DNA of 64,000 nucleotides from CAZUGH01 sp964619785 (GCA_964619785.1 CAZUGH010000001.1:1-64000), one strand, 5' to 3'; positions 43,407 through 52,328 are shown, counted from the first letter of the stretch. Notes: generated by a model from the sequence alone, not told the origin. Program-made: numbers and translations.

Positions 43407-45593
43407 TTATCTTCCAGTCGGATATGTGTTAAATATCTCTACAATCGTGTTATAGATTGTCTGAGTAGCTTTTTCTTGGTAAACTGGGTTATTTAATTTT
43501 GGGAAATCAGATGAGCCTGATATAAAACCTAATTCAAGCAATACGGCTGGAACTGTATTTTTATGCACAACCGTGTACTTCTGACTGCTAATACCACGAT
43601 TTGTTGTTCCCATTGCGCTGACAAGTCGATTACAGAATAGTGATGCCATTTTCTTGCTTGTAATACCCGAGAAAGATGCCGTATTATTACTAGAGGAATA
43701 ATACACCTCTGTACCATTTACTGAGCTCTTAGTCCAGCTATTCATATGTAGACTAACGAAGATATCAGCGCCTACTTTGCTGGCAAATGCAGCACGATCA
43801 CCCAAAGGTATCAACGTGTCTGTAGTTCTTGTCCAATATGCTTTAATATCTGGTGCATTAGATGCAAAATGTTTCTGCATTAATGTAACCATCATCAAGA
43901 AATTTAGATTTTTTTCTCTTGTATTATTACCGATTGCGCCTGGATCAGTACCACCATGACCAGCATCTAATACAACAATCTTATTATAAATCTTATTTGG
44001 TGCATCCATCGCAACTAAAAATGAACCATTTTTATCATATATTTTAAATCCCTGAAGTTTGCTGCATTGAACAGTAATCTCTGTATTCCCAGCTGTATTT
44101 AGGCTTGTCTTAACAGATGTTATCACGCTATTATTTACCGCAATTGGATTACTATTAAAATAATCAATATGATTGCCTTTAATGGTAATAACAAATCGAT
44201 TATTGTTATAATAATCTGTATTACTAACCATATCAAAAGTTACACCTGCCGGTTTACTAATTCTCAATGAGTACGTGCCGACATATTCAGGATTGAATAT
44301 CTCGATTTTAAACACATTATCTGTAACTGCATATGCATAATCAATTTGTGCATTTGTACTTGTAAATGACAAAACCGTATCCGTACCAGTTTGATTTACA
44401 TCAAATGAACTCACAATCTCTCCAAATTGATTGAATTGTTTCTCATTTAGTTTATATAAGCTTTTCGGTATTGTAACCGTTACTACATTACCATTTTTCG
44501 CAACAGTGGCTTGCTTCATGATATCAGCTGATGTTCCTGTAACCTGGAAAATGATAGAATTGCCAGTATTGTTATATGTACTGTCTATCTTATGAATGGC
44601 ATTGCTATAACGAGAACTATCAAATGTAGTGTCTACCACATTCCAATCAAAATACGTCTTAACATGAATTTTGGATAGATAGTTTAATTTATCCCATGAA
44701 TAATAGTAACCAAATTGTTTCGATAATATATTAACTGGAACACATACAATAGTCTTCTTCGTATCATAGCGTTTAATCTTCTGAGGAACTACCTTTGTGG
44801 TAATCTGTTTATCATTCACCGTAATAATATTGCTTCCAATTGTTAGAACAGCTTTGATACTCTTATCCTGATTAACTAATGTTATTGTCTGTGTTGCCGA
44901 ATCATAGGAATATGTAATCCCCATAATATTCTGAAATACTTCTTTTGCTGGTACAAGTGTACCTCCTCCAATATTTAGTGCAGGCATGCTGTTAAGCATA
45001 ATTGTTTTATTATTGTATGATACATTACCTCGATAATTTGTATAATAGGTAACTTTAGAGCCTACTTTTAATTTAAAAGGAGTTGTCATGCTGATGTATC
45101 CAGTTTTACTATTATAAGAATACTTATACTTCAATGTCTTGGCAACAAATTTAGCTGGTACTAAGATTCGATATTTGTTTCCTTTAATATATCTAACATT
45201 TACTGGTGCAACAGATAACTTTTTCTTCTTACCATTTACATAAGCATATTTTTTACCAATCCACATCTTAATTGTTACACCATTCTTTTTAAGTGTAATC
45301 TTCTTAGAAGATTTAGAGTATGTACAAGTAGCTTTAGCTCCTGATCGAAATACATCCTTATAAGATACCATACAAGTACCTTTAATCAAGATTCCCTTTT
45401 TCTTACCGGATGTAACCGACTTGTTATCAAGTTTTACTTTAATCTGTTTCTTTTTGTATTTATATGTTCTGCCATTATATGAAATCTTCATAGTAGCAGC
45501 TGATGTTGTCTTGGTCATGACACCCATTCCCAATATACATATCGTAAATACTAGTATCTTTAGTACAATCTTTTTCATCTTGGTCTTTTGCAT
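43407..45593 (-). CDS. N-acetylmuramoyl-L-alanine amidase with stalk-type N-terminal domains
   Basis: A 728-residue secreted amidase. Signal peptide at 1-28 (ILVFTICILGMGVMTKTTSAA). Then repeated copper-amine-oxidase-like domains (patterns such as LVPAKEV and VCVPVNILSKQFGYYYSWD), a further beta domain (about 340-510), and the catalytic Amidase_3 domain at about 545-725: VLDAGHGGTDPGA, REKNLNF and SLHMNSW zinc and catalytic residues, LLELGFIS. It cleaves between MurNAc and L-Ala, for cell separation or sporulation. Start ATG 45593 has GAAGG 7 bases ahead. Confidence 0.9.
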   Translation of the reverse strand: MQKTKMKKIVLKILVFTICILGMGVMTKTTSAATMKISYNGRTYKYKKKQIKVKLDNKSVTSGKKKGILIKGTCMVSYKDVFRSGAKATCTYSKSSKKITLKKNGVTIKMWIGKKYAYVNGKKKKLSVAPVNVRYIKGNKYRILVPAKFVAKTLKYKYSYNSKTGYISMTTPFKLKVGSKVTYYTNYRGNVSYNNKTIMLNSMPALNIGGGTLVPAKEVFQNIMGITYSYDSATQTITLVNQDKSIKAVLTIGSNIITVNDKQITTKVVPQKIKRYDTKKTIVCVPVNILSKQFGYYYSWDKLNYLSKIHVKTYFDWNVVDTTFDSSRYSNAIHKIDSTYNNTGNSIIFQVTGTSADIMKQATVAKNGNVVTVTIPKSLYKLNEKQFNQFGEIVSSFDVNQTGTDTVLSFTSTNAQIDYAYAVTDNVFKIEIFNPEYVGTYSLRISKPAGVTFDMVSNTDYYNNNRFVITIKGNHIDYFNSNPIAVNNSVITSVKTSLNTAGNTEITVQCSKLQGFKIYDKNGSFLVAMDAPNKIYNKIVVLDAGHGGTDPGAIGNNTREKNLNFLMMVTLMQKHFASNAPDIKAYWTRTTDTLIPLGDRAAFASKVGADIFVSLHMNSWTKSSVNGTEVYYSSSNNTASFSGITSKKMASLFCNRLVSAMGTTNRGISSQKYTVVHKNTVPAVLLELGFISGSSDFPKLNNPVYQEKATQTIYNTIVEIFNTYPTGR

Positions 45594-45622
45594 TTCATTT
45601 CCTTCTCTCATCTTTTATTATC

Positions 45623-45671
45623 AAAAAAAATAACATAATTGCTTGACAGAAATATGTCAGTCAATCATGTT
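45623..45671 (-). terminator. Terminator downstream of the YneA-like gene
   Basis: On the minus strand, AACATGATTGACTGACA and TGTCAAGCAATTATGTT form a 17-base stem with a few mismatches around TATTTC, followed by A and eight T (plus coordinates 45623-45630). Any transcript of the amidase must begin inside or after it, or read through it. Confidence 0.7.
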
Positions 45672-45708
45672 AAATTATAGCACAAATTATATATAAATGG
45701 TAAAATAA

Positions 45709-46017
45709 TCATCCCTGTATCACATAATATGGAATAACAAGATAATTACCAGCTCGAATTGCATCAGAAGACAACTGATTCGTCCGACGTATCTCATCCA
45801 TATAATCACTCATACTACCATCTAATTCTGTATAGTATTCACTTGCAATACTCCACAAAGAATCACCTTCTGTGACCATAACACTTTTCACTGTTTTCTC
45901 TCCAACAATCTGAGCTGAAGTAGACTTCGTCGGTGTCAAAAAAACAAAAAACAAAATAACAATAGTGATTACAACTAGTGAATAAAATATAATTGGTCTT
46001 GATGCTACTCTCTTCAT
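45709..46017 (-). CDS. YneA-like LysM membrane protein, candidate SOS cell-division inhibitor
   Basis: A 102-residue protein: a basic start, one membrane segment at 10-28, then a LysM domain at about 46-96 (VMVTEGDSLWSIASEYY to GNYLVIPYY). Size and architecture match Bacillus YneA (about 105 residues), which delays division after DNA damage. I chose ATG 46017 (AGGAGG 6 bases ahead). Its promoter has two boxes nearly identical to those of lexA, so LexA control is likely. Sequence outside the LysM is short, so identity with YneA is inferred from layout and regulation. Confidence 0.75.
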   Translation of the reverse strand: MKRVASRPIIFYSLVVITIVILFFVFLTPTKSTSAQIVGEKTVKSVMVTEGDSLWSIASEYYTELDGSMSDYMDEIRRTNQLSSDAIRAGNYLVIPYYVIQG

Positions 46018-46046
46018 AATTATCCTCCTATGTCGAACATAAATTC

Positions 46047-46060
46047 CGAACACTTGTTTC
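46047..46060 (-). promoter_or_regulatory. Candidate LexA box after the YneA-like gene's transcription start
   Basis: CGAACACTTGTTTC (plus strand reading), that is CGAAC-N4-GTTTC, 4-17 bases after the predicted start. Confidence 0.65.
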
Positions 46061-46070
46061 CTTTAATATT

Positions 46071-46099
46071 AATATACAGCAAGAACATACGTTTGTCAA
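46071..46099 (-). promoter_or_regulatory. Promoter of the YneA-like gene
   Basis: Minus strand TTGACA (46099-46094) and TATATT (46076-46071), 17-base spacer. Confidence 0.8.
46082..46095 (-). promoter_or_regulatory. Candidate LexA box at the YneA-like gene's -35
   Basis: AGAACATACGTTTG in the plus reading (GAAC-N4-GTTTG), overlapping the -35. It differs from the lexA box AGAACATTCGTTTG in one base. Confidence 0.75.
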
Positions 46100-46109
46100 C
46101 ACTTTTTTA

Positions 46110-46138
46110 TTGACAGTTTGTATATTTCTTCTTATGAT
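46110..46138 (+). promoter_or_regulatory. Promoter of the deacetylase-like gene
   Basis: TTGACA at 46110-46115 and TATGAT at 46133-46138, 17-base spacer, back to back with the YneA-like gene's promoter. Confidence 0.75.
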
Positions 46139-46165
46139 ATATATAAGAGATGGAGTGACTAACCT

Positions 46166-47650
46166 ATGAGATTATTTCGTAAAAGATACAGAATTATTGA
46201 TTATCGTCAAAAGCAAAAAAGAAAGAAGCATAAACAGATTGCATTAATCTATTTAGGTATTTTTTTTGTTATCGGGGGTGCTTTGATTACTACCTTTGTA
46301 TTACGGTATCAGCATCATAAAGAAGAGACTTTACAAGCTGTCATGAAAACAACAAATGAAATTCAACAGGAAAATAAGCAAAAAAAAAAGACAAAAAAAG
46401 CTGTTGAATCTACTGTTTTAGCAGATAGTAAATCTCGCTCTTCTATGATTCAACAAGCAAAGGAAATGGTACAGGTTTATGATTACGAAGGAGCCCTTGC
46501 TTTATTAAAAAAAGAACCTGGTTACGAGAGATATGATGATTTAATGGCACTCATAACACAATATGAAAGCGAACAGAATAATCTTCAAGAATGGGATATA
46601 CAAAAGACAACTCATGTATTCTTCCACTCTCTCATCGCAGATACATCAAAAGCTTTTGATGGTGATGATAAAGAAAAAGGATATGACATGTATATGACAA
46701 CCATATCCGAGTTCAATAAGATAATGGAAAGCATGTACAAAAGGGGTTATGTACTTGTAACACCACATCAGATTGCCAGGATGGAGCCAAATTCTAAAGG
46801 CAAAAACATTATGACAGATCAAAAGATTATGCTTCCAAAAGACAAGAAAGCTTTTATTTTATCCATTGATGATGTCAGTTATTATCAATATATGGATGGT
46901 GATGGATTTGCGTTACGCATCGTTTTAGATGCCAATGGAAAGCCAACCTGTGAAATGAAGATGGATGATGGTTCTATTCGTACTGGAGATTATGATGTTG
47001 CTCCCTTACTCGAACGATTTATCGAAAAGCATCCTGACTTTGTCTATAAAAACGCCAGAGGAATTATAGCCTTAACTGGTTATGATGGGGTACTAGGTTA
47101 TCGTACATCTGCCACGCAGCACAGTGATAATGCTGATTTCATTAAAGCACATCCAGATTATAACTTCGATGATGAATGTAATAAGGCAAAGCAGGTAGTT
47201 GAAGGCATGAAAAAATGCGGTTGGTTGTTTGCAAGTCATAGTTATTCCCATAATAACATTGGTCAACAATCAACAGGCGATAAAAGCCCAATGAGTTATA
47301 AAAAATTTAAACATGATACCGATATGTGGGAAAAGGAAGTAAAAGCAATTGTTGGCGAAACCGATATTATCATCTTTCCTCAAGGTACTCATCTAAATGA
47401 AAATGGTCGCGCTGACTGGAAAAAATACAAAAACAATAATACACATTATAAATATCTTAAGAGTAAAGGCTTTGACTACTACTTTGGCGTTGGTGGATAC
47501 CAGCCATGGGTACAGATAACAAAGAATTATTTCAGACAAGATCGAATCAATTTTGATGGAGTTGAGATGCGAAATGCTCCCAAACTTTTAAAACAGTTTT
47601 TCAATCCAAGCAAAGTATATGATTCATCTAGACCAACTAAACTTAAATAA
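46166..47650 (+). CDS. Membrane-anchored polysaccharide deacetylase-like protein, degenerate NodB motifs
   Basis: A 494-residue protein: basic N-terminus, one membrane segment at about 26-45, a Lys/Gln-rich linker, then a domain with NodB-like traces. SIDDVSYYQYMDGDG stands where TFDDG is expected and FASHSYSHNN (His-x3-His) where SHTxxH is expected. The mid-part FPQGTHLNENGRADWKKYKN is family-specific. If active it would deacetylate a wall or surface sugar outside the membrane. It is divergent from the SOS-type gene and followed by a terminator. Confidence 0.72.
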   Translation: MRLFRKRYRIIDYRQKQKRKKHKQIALIYLGIFFVIGGALITTFVLRYQHHKEETLQAVMKTTNEIQQENKQKKKTKKAVESTVLADSKSRSSMIQQAKEMVQVYDYEGALALLKKEPGYERYDDLMALITQYESEQNNLQEWDIQKTTHVFFHSLIADTSKAFDGDDKEKGYDMYMTTISEFNKIMESMYKRGYVLVTPHQIARMEPNSKGKNIMTDQKIMLPKDKKAFILSIDDVSYYQYMDGDGFALRIVLDANGKPTCEMKMDDGSIRTGDYDVAPLLERFIEKHPDFVYKNARGIIALTGYDGVLGYRTSATQHSDNADFIKAHPDYNFDDECNKAKQVVEGMKKCGWLFASHSYSHNNIGQQSTGDKSPMSYKKFKHDTDMWEKEVKAIVGETDIIIFPQGTHLNENGRADWKKYKNNNTHYKYLKSKGFDYYFGVGGYQPWVQITKNYFRQDRINFDGVEMRNAPKLLKQFFNPSKVYDSSRPTKLK

Positions 47651-47652
47651 CA

Positions 47653-47683
47653 AAAAAGTCGGCGTAAGTTACGCCGACTTTTT
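47653..47683 (+). terminator. Rho-independent terminator
   Basis: AAGTCGGCGT and ACGCCGACTT around an AAGTT loop, with A on one side and T on the other; serves both the plus gene and, on the minus strand, rpoZ. Confidence 0.9.
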
Positions 47684-47702
47684 AATAGGATAAATCCTTA
47701 CA

Positions 47703-47942
47703 TTAATCTTCTTCATCCTCAGTGTCAATCTTAATAGCTTGTGTTGCTAATTCATTAATAGCAATCGAAAGAGGCTTTGGACACTTCTCTTCTACGAGTG
47801 GTTCGGAACCAGCAATAATCTGTCTTGCTCTCTTGGCGGTAGCTAATACGATTGAATATCTGCTGTTAACAACTGGCTGCTCACCAGGTTCAACATCAAT
47901 ATTAACTACATTCATTAAATCTGCATAAGATGGATGTAACAT
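47703..47942 (-). CDS. rpoZ: RNA polymerase omega subunit
   Basis: A 79-residue protein starting MLHPSYADLMN with the omega core SRYSIVLATAKRARQI and a C-terminal acidic end. AAAGGGG lies 9 bases before ATG 47942. It helps fold RNA polymerase. It lies downstream of gmk and lepB on the same strand, as gmk-rpoZ does in many Firmicutes. Confidence 0.93.
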   Translation of the reverse strand: MLHPSYADLMNVVNIDVEPGEQPVVNSRYSIVLATAKRARQIIAGSEPLVEEKCPKPLSIAINELATQAIKIDTEDEED

Positions 47943-48019
47943 ATAATAATCCCCTTTCAAAGCTCATATTTCATTCGAACGGTCTACATTATACCACATT
48001 TTCACACTAATGTAAATAT

Positions 48020-48595
48020 TTATTTTGGTATGCCAAATTTATTCAATGGCCAAATGCGGACTAACGACCTACCTACAATGGAATCACGTTTAATTGGTCC
48101 TATACTTCGACTATCTAAACTTACTTCGCGATTGTCTCCCATAACGAAAAATTCGTCATCACCTAATACAATCGGTTCTGTAGCAGTTCCTTCATCACCT
48201 GTAACCATCACAGTCTTGCCATATGTGTCTGATATTTTCTTGTCATTAACAAAAATGTCATTCCCTTTGATCTGAATCTTCTCTCCTGGCAATCCCATAA
48301 CACGTTTTACATAATATTCTTCTTCTGGTTCACCTTCTGGATGAAAAACAATGATATCATAACGATCCGGATCAGAAAAATATCTCGTCACCTTTTCAAC
48401 TAACAAACTCTCGCCTGTATGTAATGTATCCTCCATCGATTCACCTTTCACAACGGTACGTTGTAACACATACTTAGGTACTACAAAGATACAACATAAT
48501 ATAAGTACAATATAAATAATAAATTCGATCAAAAATCCAACTGTTCCTCTTTTTTTACTCTGTGTCTCTATTTCCTGATTGTTTTGTTCCGCCAT
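48020..48595 (-). CDS. lepB: Signal peptidase I
   Basis: A 191-residue membrane protease with one N-terminal membrane segment (about 22-40). Catalytic Ser53 in GESMEDTL and Lys97 in YYVKRVMGLPGE, plus GDNREVSLDSRSIGPI. It removes signal peptides. Its position between gmk and rpoZ is unusual; it starts 2 bases after the gmk stop. Confidence 0.97.
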   Translation of the reverse strand: MAEQNNQEIETQSKKRGTVGFLIEFIIYIVLILCCIFVVPKYVLQRTVVKGESMEDTLHTGESLLVEKVTRYFSDPDRYDIIVFHPEGEPEEEYYVKRVMGLPGEKIQIKGNDIFVNDKKISDTYGKTVMVTGDEGTATEPIVLGDDEFFVMGDNREVSLDSRSIGPIKRDSIVGRSLVRIWPLNKFGIPK

Positions 48596-48597
48596 TA

Positions 48598-49230
48598 CTA
48601 AAATCCTTTCTGAAGAGTATCTAACTCTTCTGTCATACGATTCATTAAATCAGCCTGTCGATGAGTTCTAAAATGTTCTGTCTCTATCACATTATGAACA
48701 TTATCAACGGTTTCGTCAAGTATATCATTAATAATAATATAGTCATAATCTTTCATATACTTTGCTTCTTCACTTGCTCTAGTTAAACGCTTTTTAACTG
48801 TCTCCATATCCTCTGTTCCTCTGCCAACTAATCGATCATATAAAATCTGTGCCGACGGTGGCGTTACAAACAGGAGAACGGCATCCGGAAACTGCTCTTT
48901 TACAAGCATACCTCCTTGCATCTCAATCTCTAACAAAACATTATGTCCAGACTCAAGTTGATTATTTACATATTCTTTCGGTGTTCCATAATAATTTCCT
49001 ACATACTCTGCATATTCGATAAATCCATCTTTCCCAATCATTTCTTCAAACTTCTCACGACTTAGAAAATAATATTCTCTTCCATTCTCTTCACCTTCAC
49101 GAGGATTTCTCGTTGTCGCAGAAATTGATAAAGCATAATCATATTTTCGAACTAATTCTTTCATAATTGTGCCCTTGCCCGAACCGGAAAAGCCAGATAA
49201 GACAACTAAAATACCTTTATTATTCTTCAT
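48598..49230 (-). CDS. gmk: Guanylate kinase
   Basis: A 210-residue enzyme for GMP to GDP. P-loop SGFSGSGKGT near residue 10, TTRNPREGEENGREYYF. I chose ATG 49230 (AAAGGTG upstream); the frame reads back 6 codons further. It overlaps remA by 11 bases. Confidence 0.97.
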   Translation of the reverse strand: MKNNKGILVVLSGFSGSGKGTIMKELVRKYDYALSISATTRNPREGEENGREYYFLSREKFEEMIGKDGFIEYAEYVGNYYGTPKEYVNNQLESGHNVLLEIEMQGGMLVKEQFPDAVLLFVTPPSAQILYDRLVGRGTEDMETVKKRLTRASEEAKYMKDYDYIIINDILDETVDNVHNVIETEHFRTHRQADLMNRMTEELDTLQKGF

Positions 49231-49483
49231 TATTATCACCTTTCCCATTTTCTTGATTTAAGCGATTTGCTATTGTATCTGGAAGTAAAGAAGACAGAAC
49301 AACCATGCCATTTTCCATAACAATAACAGACTTTGTTTTTCTTCCGCATGTACCATCCACTGCATTACCATTGTCCTTCGAAACTTGAACAAGGCGCTTA
49401 ATCGGCGCAGCCTCAGGACTTACGATGCTAATAATTTTACTACTATTAATAATATTACCAAAACCAATATTTATAAATGACAT
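49220..49483 (-). CDS. remA: Extracellular-matrix regulator RemA (DUF370)
   Basis: An 87-residue protein with the opening SFINIGFGNIINSSKIISIVSPEAAPIKRLVQ, diagnostic of the RemA/DUF370 family. RemA is a DNA-binding ring protein in B. subtilis that controls matrix and osmoprotection genes. Here it stands between yicC and gmk, the usual order. Of two adjacent ATGs I prefer the second (49483) for ribosome-site spacing. Confidence 0.93.
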   Translation of the reverse strand: MSFINIGFGNIINSSKIISIVSPEAAPIKRLVQVSKDNGNAVDGTCGRKTKSVIVMENGMVVLSSLLPDTIANRLNQENGKGDNNEE

Positions 49484-49492
49484 CATGCCCTC

Positions 49493-50371
49493 CTACTCAA
49501 TATTTTGGATTTGTTCACGAATTTTCTCAATATCCGTCTTCAAACTAATCGCATGATTCGATACTTCAATATCATTTGCCTTCGATAATATCGTATTTGC
49601 TTCACGATTCATCTCCTGAGCAATAAAATCTAACTTACGTCCTACGCCCTCATCCGACATCAAGGTATCTTTCATATGAACAATATGGCTCTTAAGACGA
49701 ACAACCTCTTCATCAACACAGATTTTATCAGAAAATACAATCAGCTCCGTAGCTAATACACTTTCATCAATCTTAGTATCACCTAAAAGTTCTTTTACTT
49801 TATCTAAAATACGATTACGATACTCTTCTACAATTGCTGGCGAACGCTTTTCAATAAACTCCACTGACTCAAGCAATACATCTAATTTACCAAGCAAATC
49901 CTTCTGTAACATCTCGCCTTCCGTCTCACGACTTTGAACAAATTGCTCACAAGCTCGATCAACTGCCTCGATTAGCACTTCTTTAAATTTATCAATGTCC
50001 ATCTCTTGTTCTTCAATGACAAACACTTCCGGGAATCTGGAAATTGTATACGCATCCACTGTATTTTCAAGCATGAAGTCTTTCGATAATTGCTCGATTC
50101 CATTTACATAAGATGCCGCCAATTCTTTATTATACTTCAACTGCGATTTACCCTCTGTATAATCTTCGTATCCTACAAAAACATCTATTTTGCCGCGGCT
50201 AGCATATTTCTTTAGCTCACTTCGAACAATTGATTCAAAAAAACTTAATTTTTTAGGTATCTTAACTGAAATATCACAATATCTATGATTTACCGATTTC
50301 AATTCAACTGTTACCTTACATTCATCATTAGACGCTTCATAACGTCCAAAACCCGTCATACTTTTTGCCAT
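49493..50371 (-). CDS. YicC/YloC-family endoribonuclease
   Basis: A 292-residue protein starting MAKSMTGFGRYEA with the YicC-like N domain and DUF1732 C-terminus (VVRLKSHIVHMKDTL, VGRKLDFIAQEMNREANTILSKA). YicC and YloC are newly described ribonucleases. I chose ATG 50371 with GAGGATT upstream over the long frame. It heads the yicC-remA-gmk-lepB-rpoZ operon. Confidence 0.92.
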   Translation of the reverse strand: MAKSMTGFGRYEASNDECKVTVELKSVNHRYCDISVKIPKKLSFFESIVRSELKKYASRGKIDVFVGYEDYTEGKSQLKYNKELAASYVNGIEQLSKDFMLENTVDAYTISRFPEVFVIEEQEMDIDKFKEVLIEAVDRACEQFVQSRETEGEMLQKDLLGKLDVLLESVEFIEKRSPAIVEEYRNRILDKVKELLGDTKIDESVLATELIVFSDKICVDEEVVRLKSHIVHMKDTLMSDEGVGRKLDFIAQEMNREANTILSKANDIEVSNHAISLKTDIEKIREQIQNIE

Positions 50372-50451
50372 AAAATCCTCATTTCCGAAAATGATAGGAG
50401 TCTCATTTTCCAATTAATACTTGATTTTAAACCCTAATTAACATAAGTAAA

Positions 50452-50480
50452 ATTATATATGAAACAAATGAAATAGTCAA
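50452..50480 (-). promoter_or_regulatory. Promoter of the yicC-gmk operon
   Basis: Minus strand TTGACT (50480-50475) and TATAAT (50457-50452), 17-base spacer. Confidence 0.85.
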
Positions 50481-50484
50481 ATGT

Positions 50485-50513
50485 TTGCATTTGATAGTTG
50501 TATTCGTTATAAT
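50485..50513 (+). promoter_or_regulatory. Promoter of the Rqc2-like gene
   Basis: TTGCAT at 50485-50490 and TATAAT at 50508-50513, 17-base spacer. Back to back with the yicC promoter, 4 bases between the two -35 elements. Confidence 0.8.
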
Positions 50514-50546
50514 AAGATATGATTTCAACGAAAAGAGGTAATTCAG

Positions 50547-52328
50547 ATGGCATTTGATGGATTTTCTATATCCAGTTTAGTATATGAATTAAGTCAAACA
50601 TTAACCGGTGGAGGTGTTCAAAAGATTGCTCAGCCCGAAAAAGATGCACTTTTATTGACTGTTAAAAACAATAAAATTGCACACAAACTCATGATATCTG
50701 CGGGAGCTTCTCTTCCTCTTGTATATTTGACACAGGAAAATAAAATCTCGCCGGTCACAGCTCCAAACTTCTGTATGCTTCTTAGAAAGCATCTAAATGG
50801 TGCTCGTATTCTATCTATCACGCAGCTAGGGTTAGAACGTGTCATTCAGATTGAATTGCAAAACCTAAATGAAATGGGTGACGAAACGGTAAAATATTTA
50901 ATGGTTGAATTAATGGGGAAGCATAGTAACATCATTTTCCTCAATGAGAATAGAATGATTATAGACAGTATTAAGCACGTTTCCTCATTGATGAGTTCCG
51001 TACGAGAAGTGCTTCCTGGCAAAGAATACTTTGTTCCTAATACAAAGGATAAATTGGATCCTTTTACAATTGACAACTATCGTACATTTTGTGATATTTA
51101 TGTCAATAAGCCAACTTCGATTATCAAGGCAACATACAGCTCTCTAACTGGTTTTAGTTCCTGTATGGCTGCAGAAATGGCTTCTCAGGCTGATTTAGAT
51201 GGGGATTTATCATGCGCTGCACTAACTGATGATATGATGCAAAGATTGTTTCATGAATTTCAAAATATAATCAATCTTGTCAATATGAATCAATATCAAC
51301 CTACTATCTATTTTGACAAAAATGAACCAAAGGAATTTTCACCATTTTCTCTGTCTATTTATCACGATATGGAACACCGTACTTATGAATCTATGTCACA
51401 AGTACTTGAAACTTATTATGGGGAAAGGGATGTCATCTCTAGAATACGCCAAAAATCAGTTGATCTACGTAAAATTGTCACAACATTACTCGAACGTAAT
51501 CGTAAGAAATTATTTTTACAAGAAAAGCAAATGAAAGATACTGAAAAAAGAGACAAATTCAAGATTTATGGCGAGTTGCTTCACACCTATGGCTACCAAA
51601 TCGAAACCGGTGACAAATCAATCATCTGTACAAACTATTATAATAACGAAGAAGTTACCATTCCACTTGATTCAACCTTAACTGCTGCTGAAAATGCAAC
51701 AAAGTATTTTAATAAGTACAACAAATTGAAACGTACCTTTGAAGCATTAACCGTTCAAATAAAAGATACCAAAGACGAAATAGAGCATCTTGAATCTATC
51801 TTGAATTCACTAGACATCGCGCGTTATGAAGAAGATTTAGTGACAATTAAAGAAGAATTAGCGATGAGTGGTTATATCAAAAGTAAAGCAAAAGGCAAAA
51901 AGCAACGCAAAGTCAAGAAAAGTAAGCCACTCCACTTCCGCTCATCGGATGGCTTTGATATCTATGTCGGTAAAAACAATTTTCAAAACGATGAATTAAC
52001 ATTTAAATTTGCGGAAGGCGGTGACTGGTGGTTTCATGCGAAAGGCATGGCTGGATCACATGTAATTGTTCAATGTCATGGCATTGAACCGCCGATTCGT
52101 ACGTTTGAAGAAGCTGCGAGTTTGGCTGCTTATTTTTCAAAAGGTAGAGGGACTGATAAATTAGAAATTGATTATACTATCAAAAAGAATGTAAAAAAGC
52201 CAAATGGTAGCAAGCCCGGATTTGTTGTTTATTATACGAATTATTCCATTCTTGTGAGTTCATCAATCTCACAAATTGAGTTGATTAGTAAGGAAGATCG
52301 CGCATTTCTTGAAAGGAGTTATTTATGA
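50547..52328 (+). CDS. rqcH: Rqc2/NFACT-family ribosome quality control protein
   Basis: A 593-residue protein: NFACT-N (MAFDGFSISSLVYELSQTL), a coiled coil (about 280-440) and the NFACT-R domain near 470-560 (GGDWWFHAKGMAGSHVIVQC). In Bacillus RqcH adds alanine tails to stalled nascent chains; others call this family fibronectin-binding protein. It overlaps the PHP gene by ATGA. Confidence 0.92.
   Translation: MAFDGFSISSLVYELSQTLTGGGVQKIAQPEKDALLLTVKNNKIAHKLMISAGASLPLVYLTQENKISPVTAPNFCMLLRKHLNGARILSITQLGLERVIQIELQNLNEMGDETVKYLMVELMGKHSNIIFLNENRMIIDSIKHVSSLMSSVREVLPGKEYFVPNTKDKLDPFTIDNYRTFCDIYVNKPTSIIKATYSSLTGFSSCMAAEMASQADLDGDLSCAALTDDMMQRLFHEFQNIINLVNMNQYQPTIYFDKNEPKEFSPFSLSIYHDMEHRTYESMSQVLETYYGERDVISRIRQKSVDLRKIVTTLLERNRKKLFLQEKQMKDTEKRDKFKIYGELLHTYGYQIETGDKSIICTNYYNNEEVTIPLDSTLTAAENATKYFNKYNKLKRTFEALTVQIKDTKDEIEHLESILNSLDIARYEEDLVTIKEELAMSGYIKSKAKGKKQRKVKKSKPLHFRSSDGFDIYVGKNNFQNDELTFKFAEGGDWWFHAKGMAGSHVIVQCHGIEPPIRTFEEAASLAAYFSKGRGTDKLEIDYTIKKNVKKPNGSKPGFVVYYTNYSILVSSSISQIELISKEDRAFLERSYL

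Noticed and set aside
43407..45593. Long plus-strand open frames such as 45421-45633 inside the amidase gene
   Set aside because: They oppose a gene with clear signal peptide and catalytic domain, and have no ribosome site or family match.
47653..47683. Hairpin considered as a possible operator
   Set aside because: A and T runs on the two sides and a location between convergent genes make a bidirectional terminator the simple reading.
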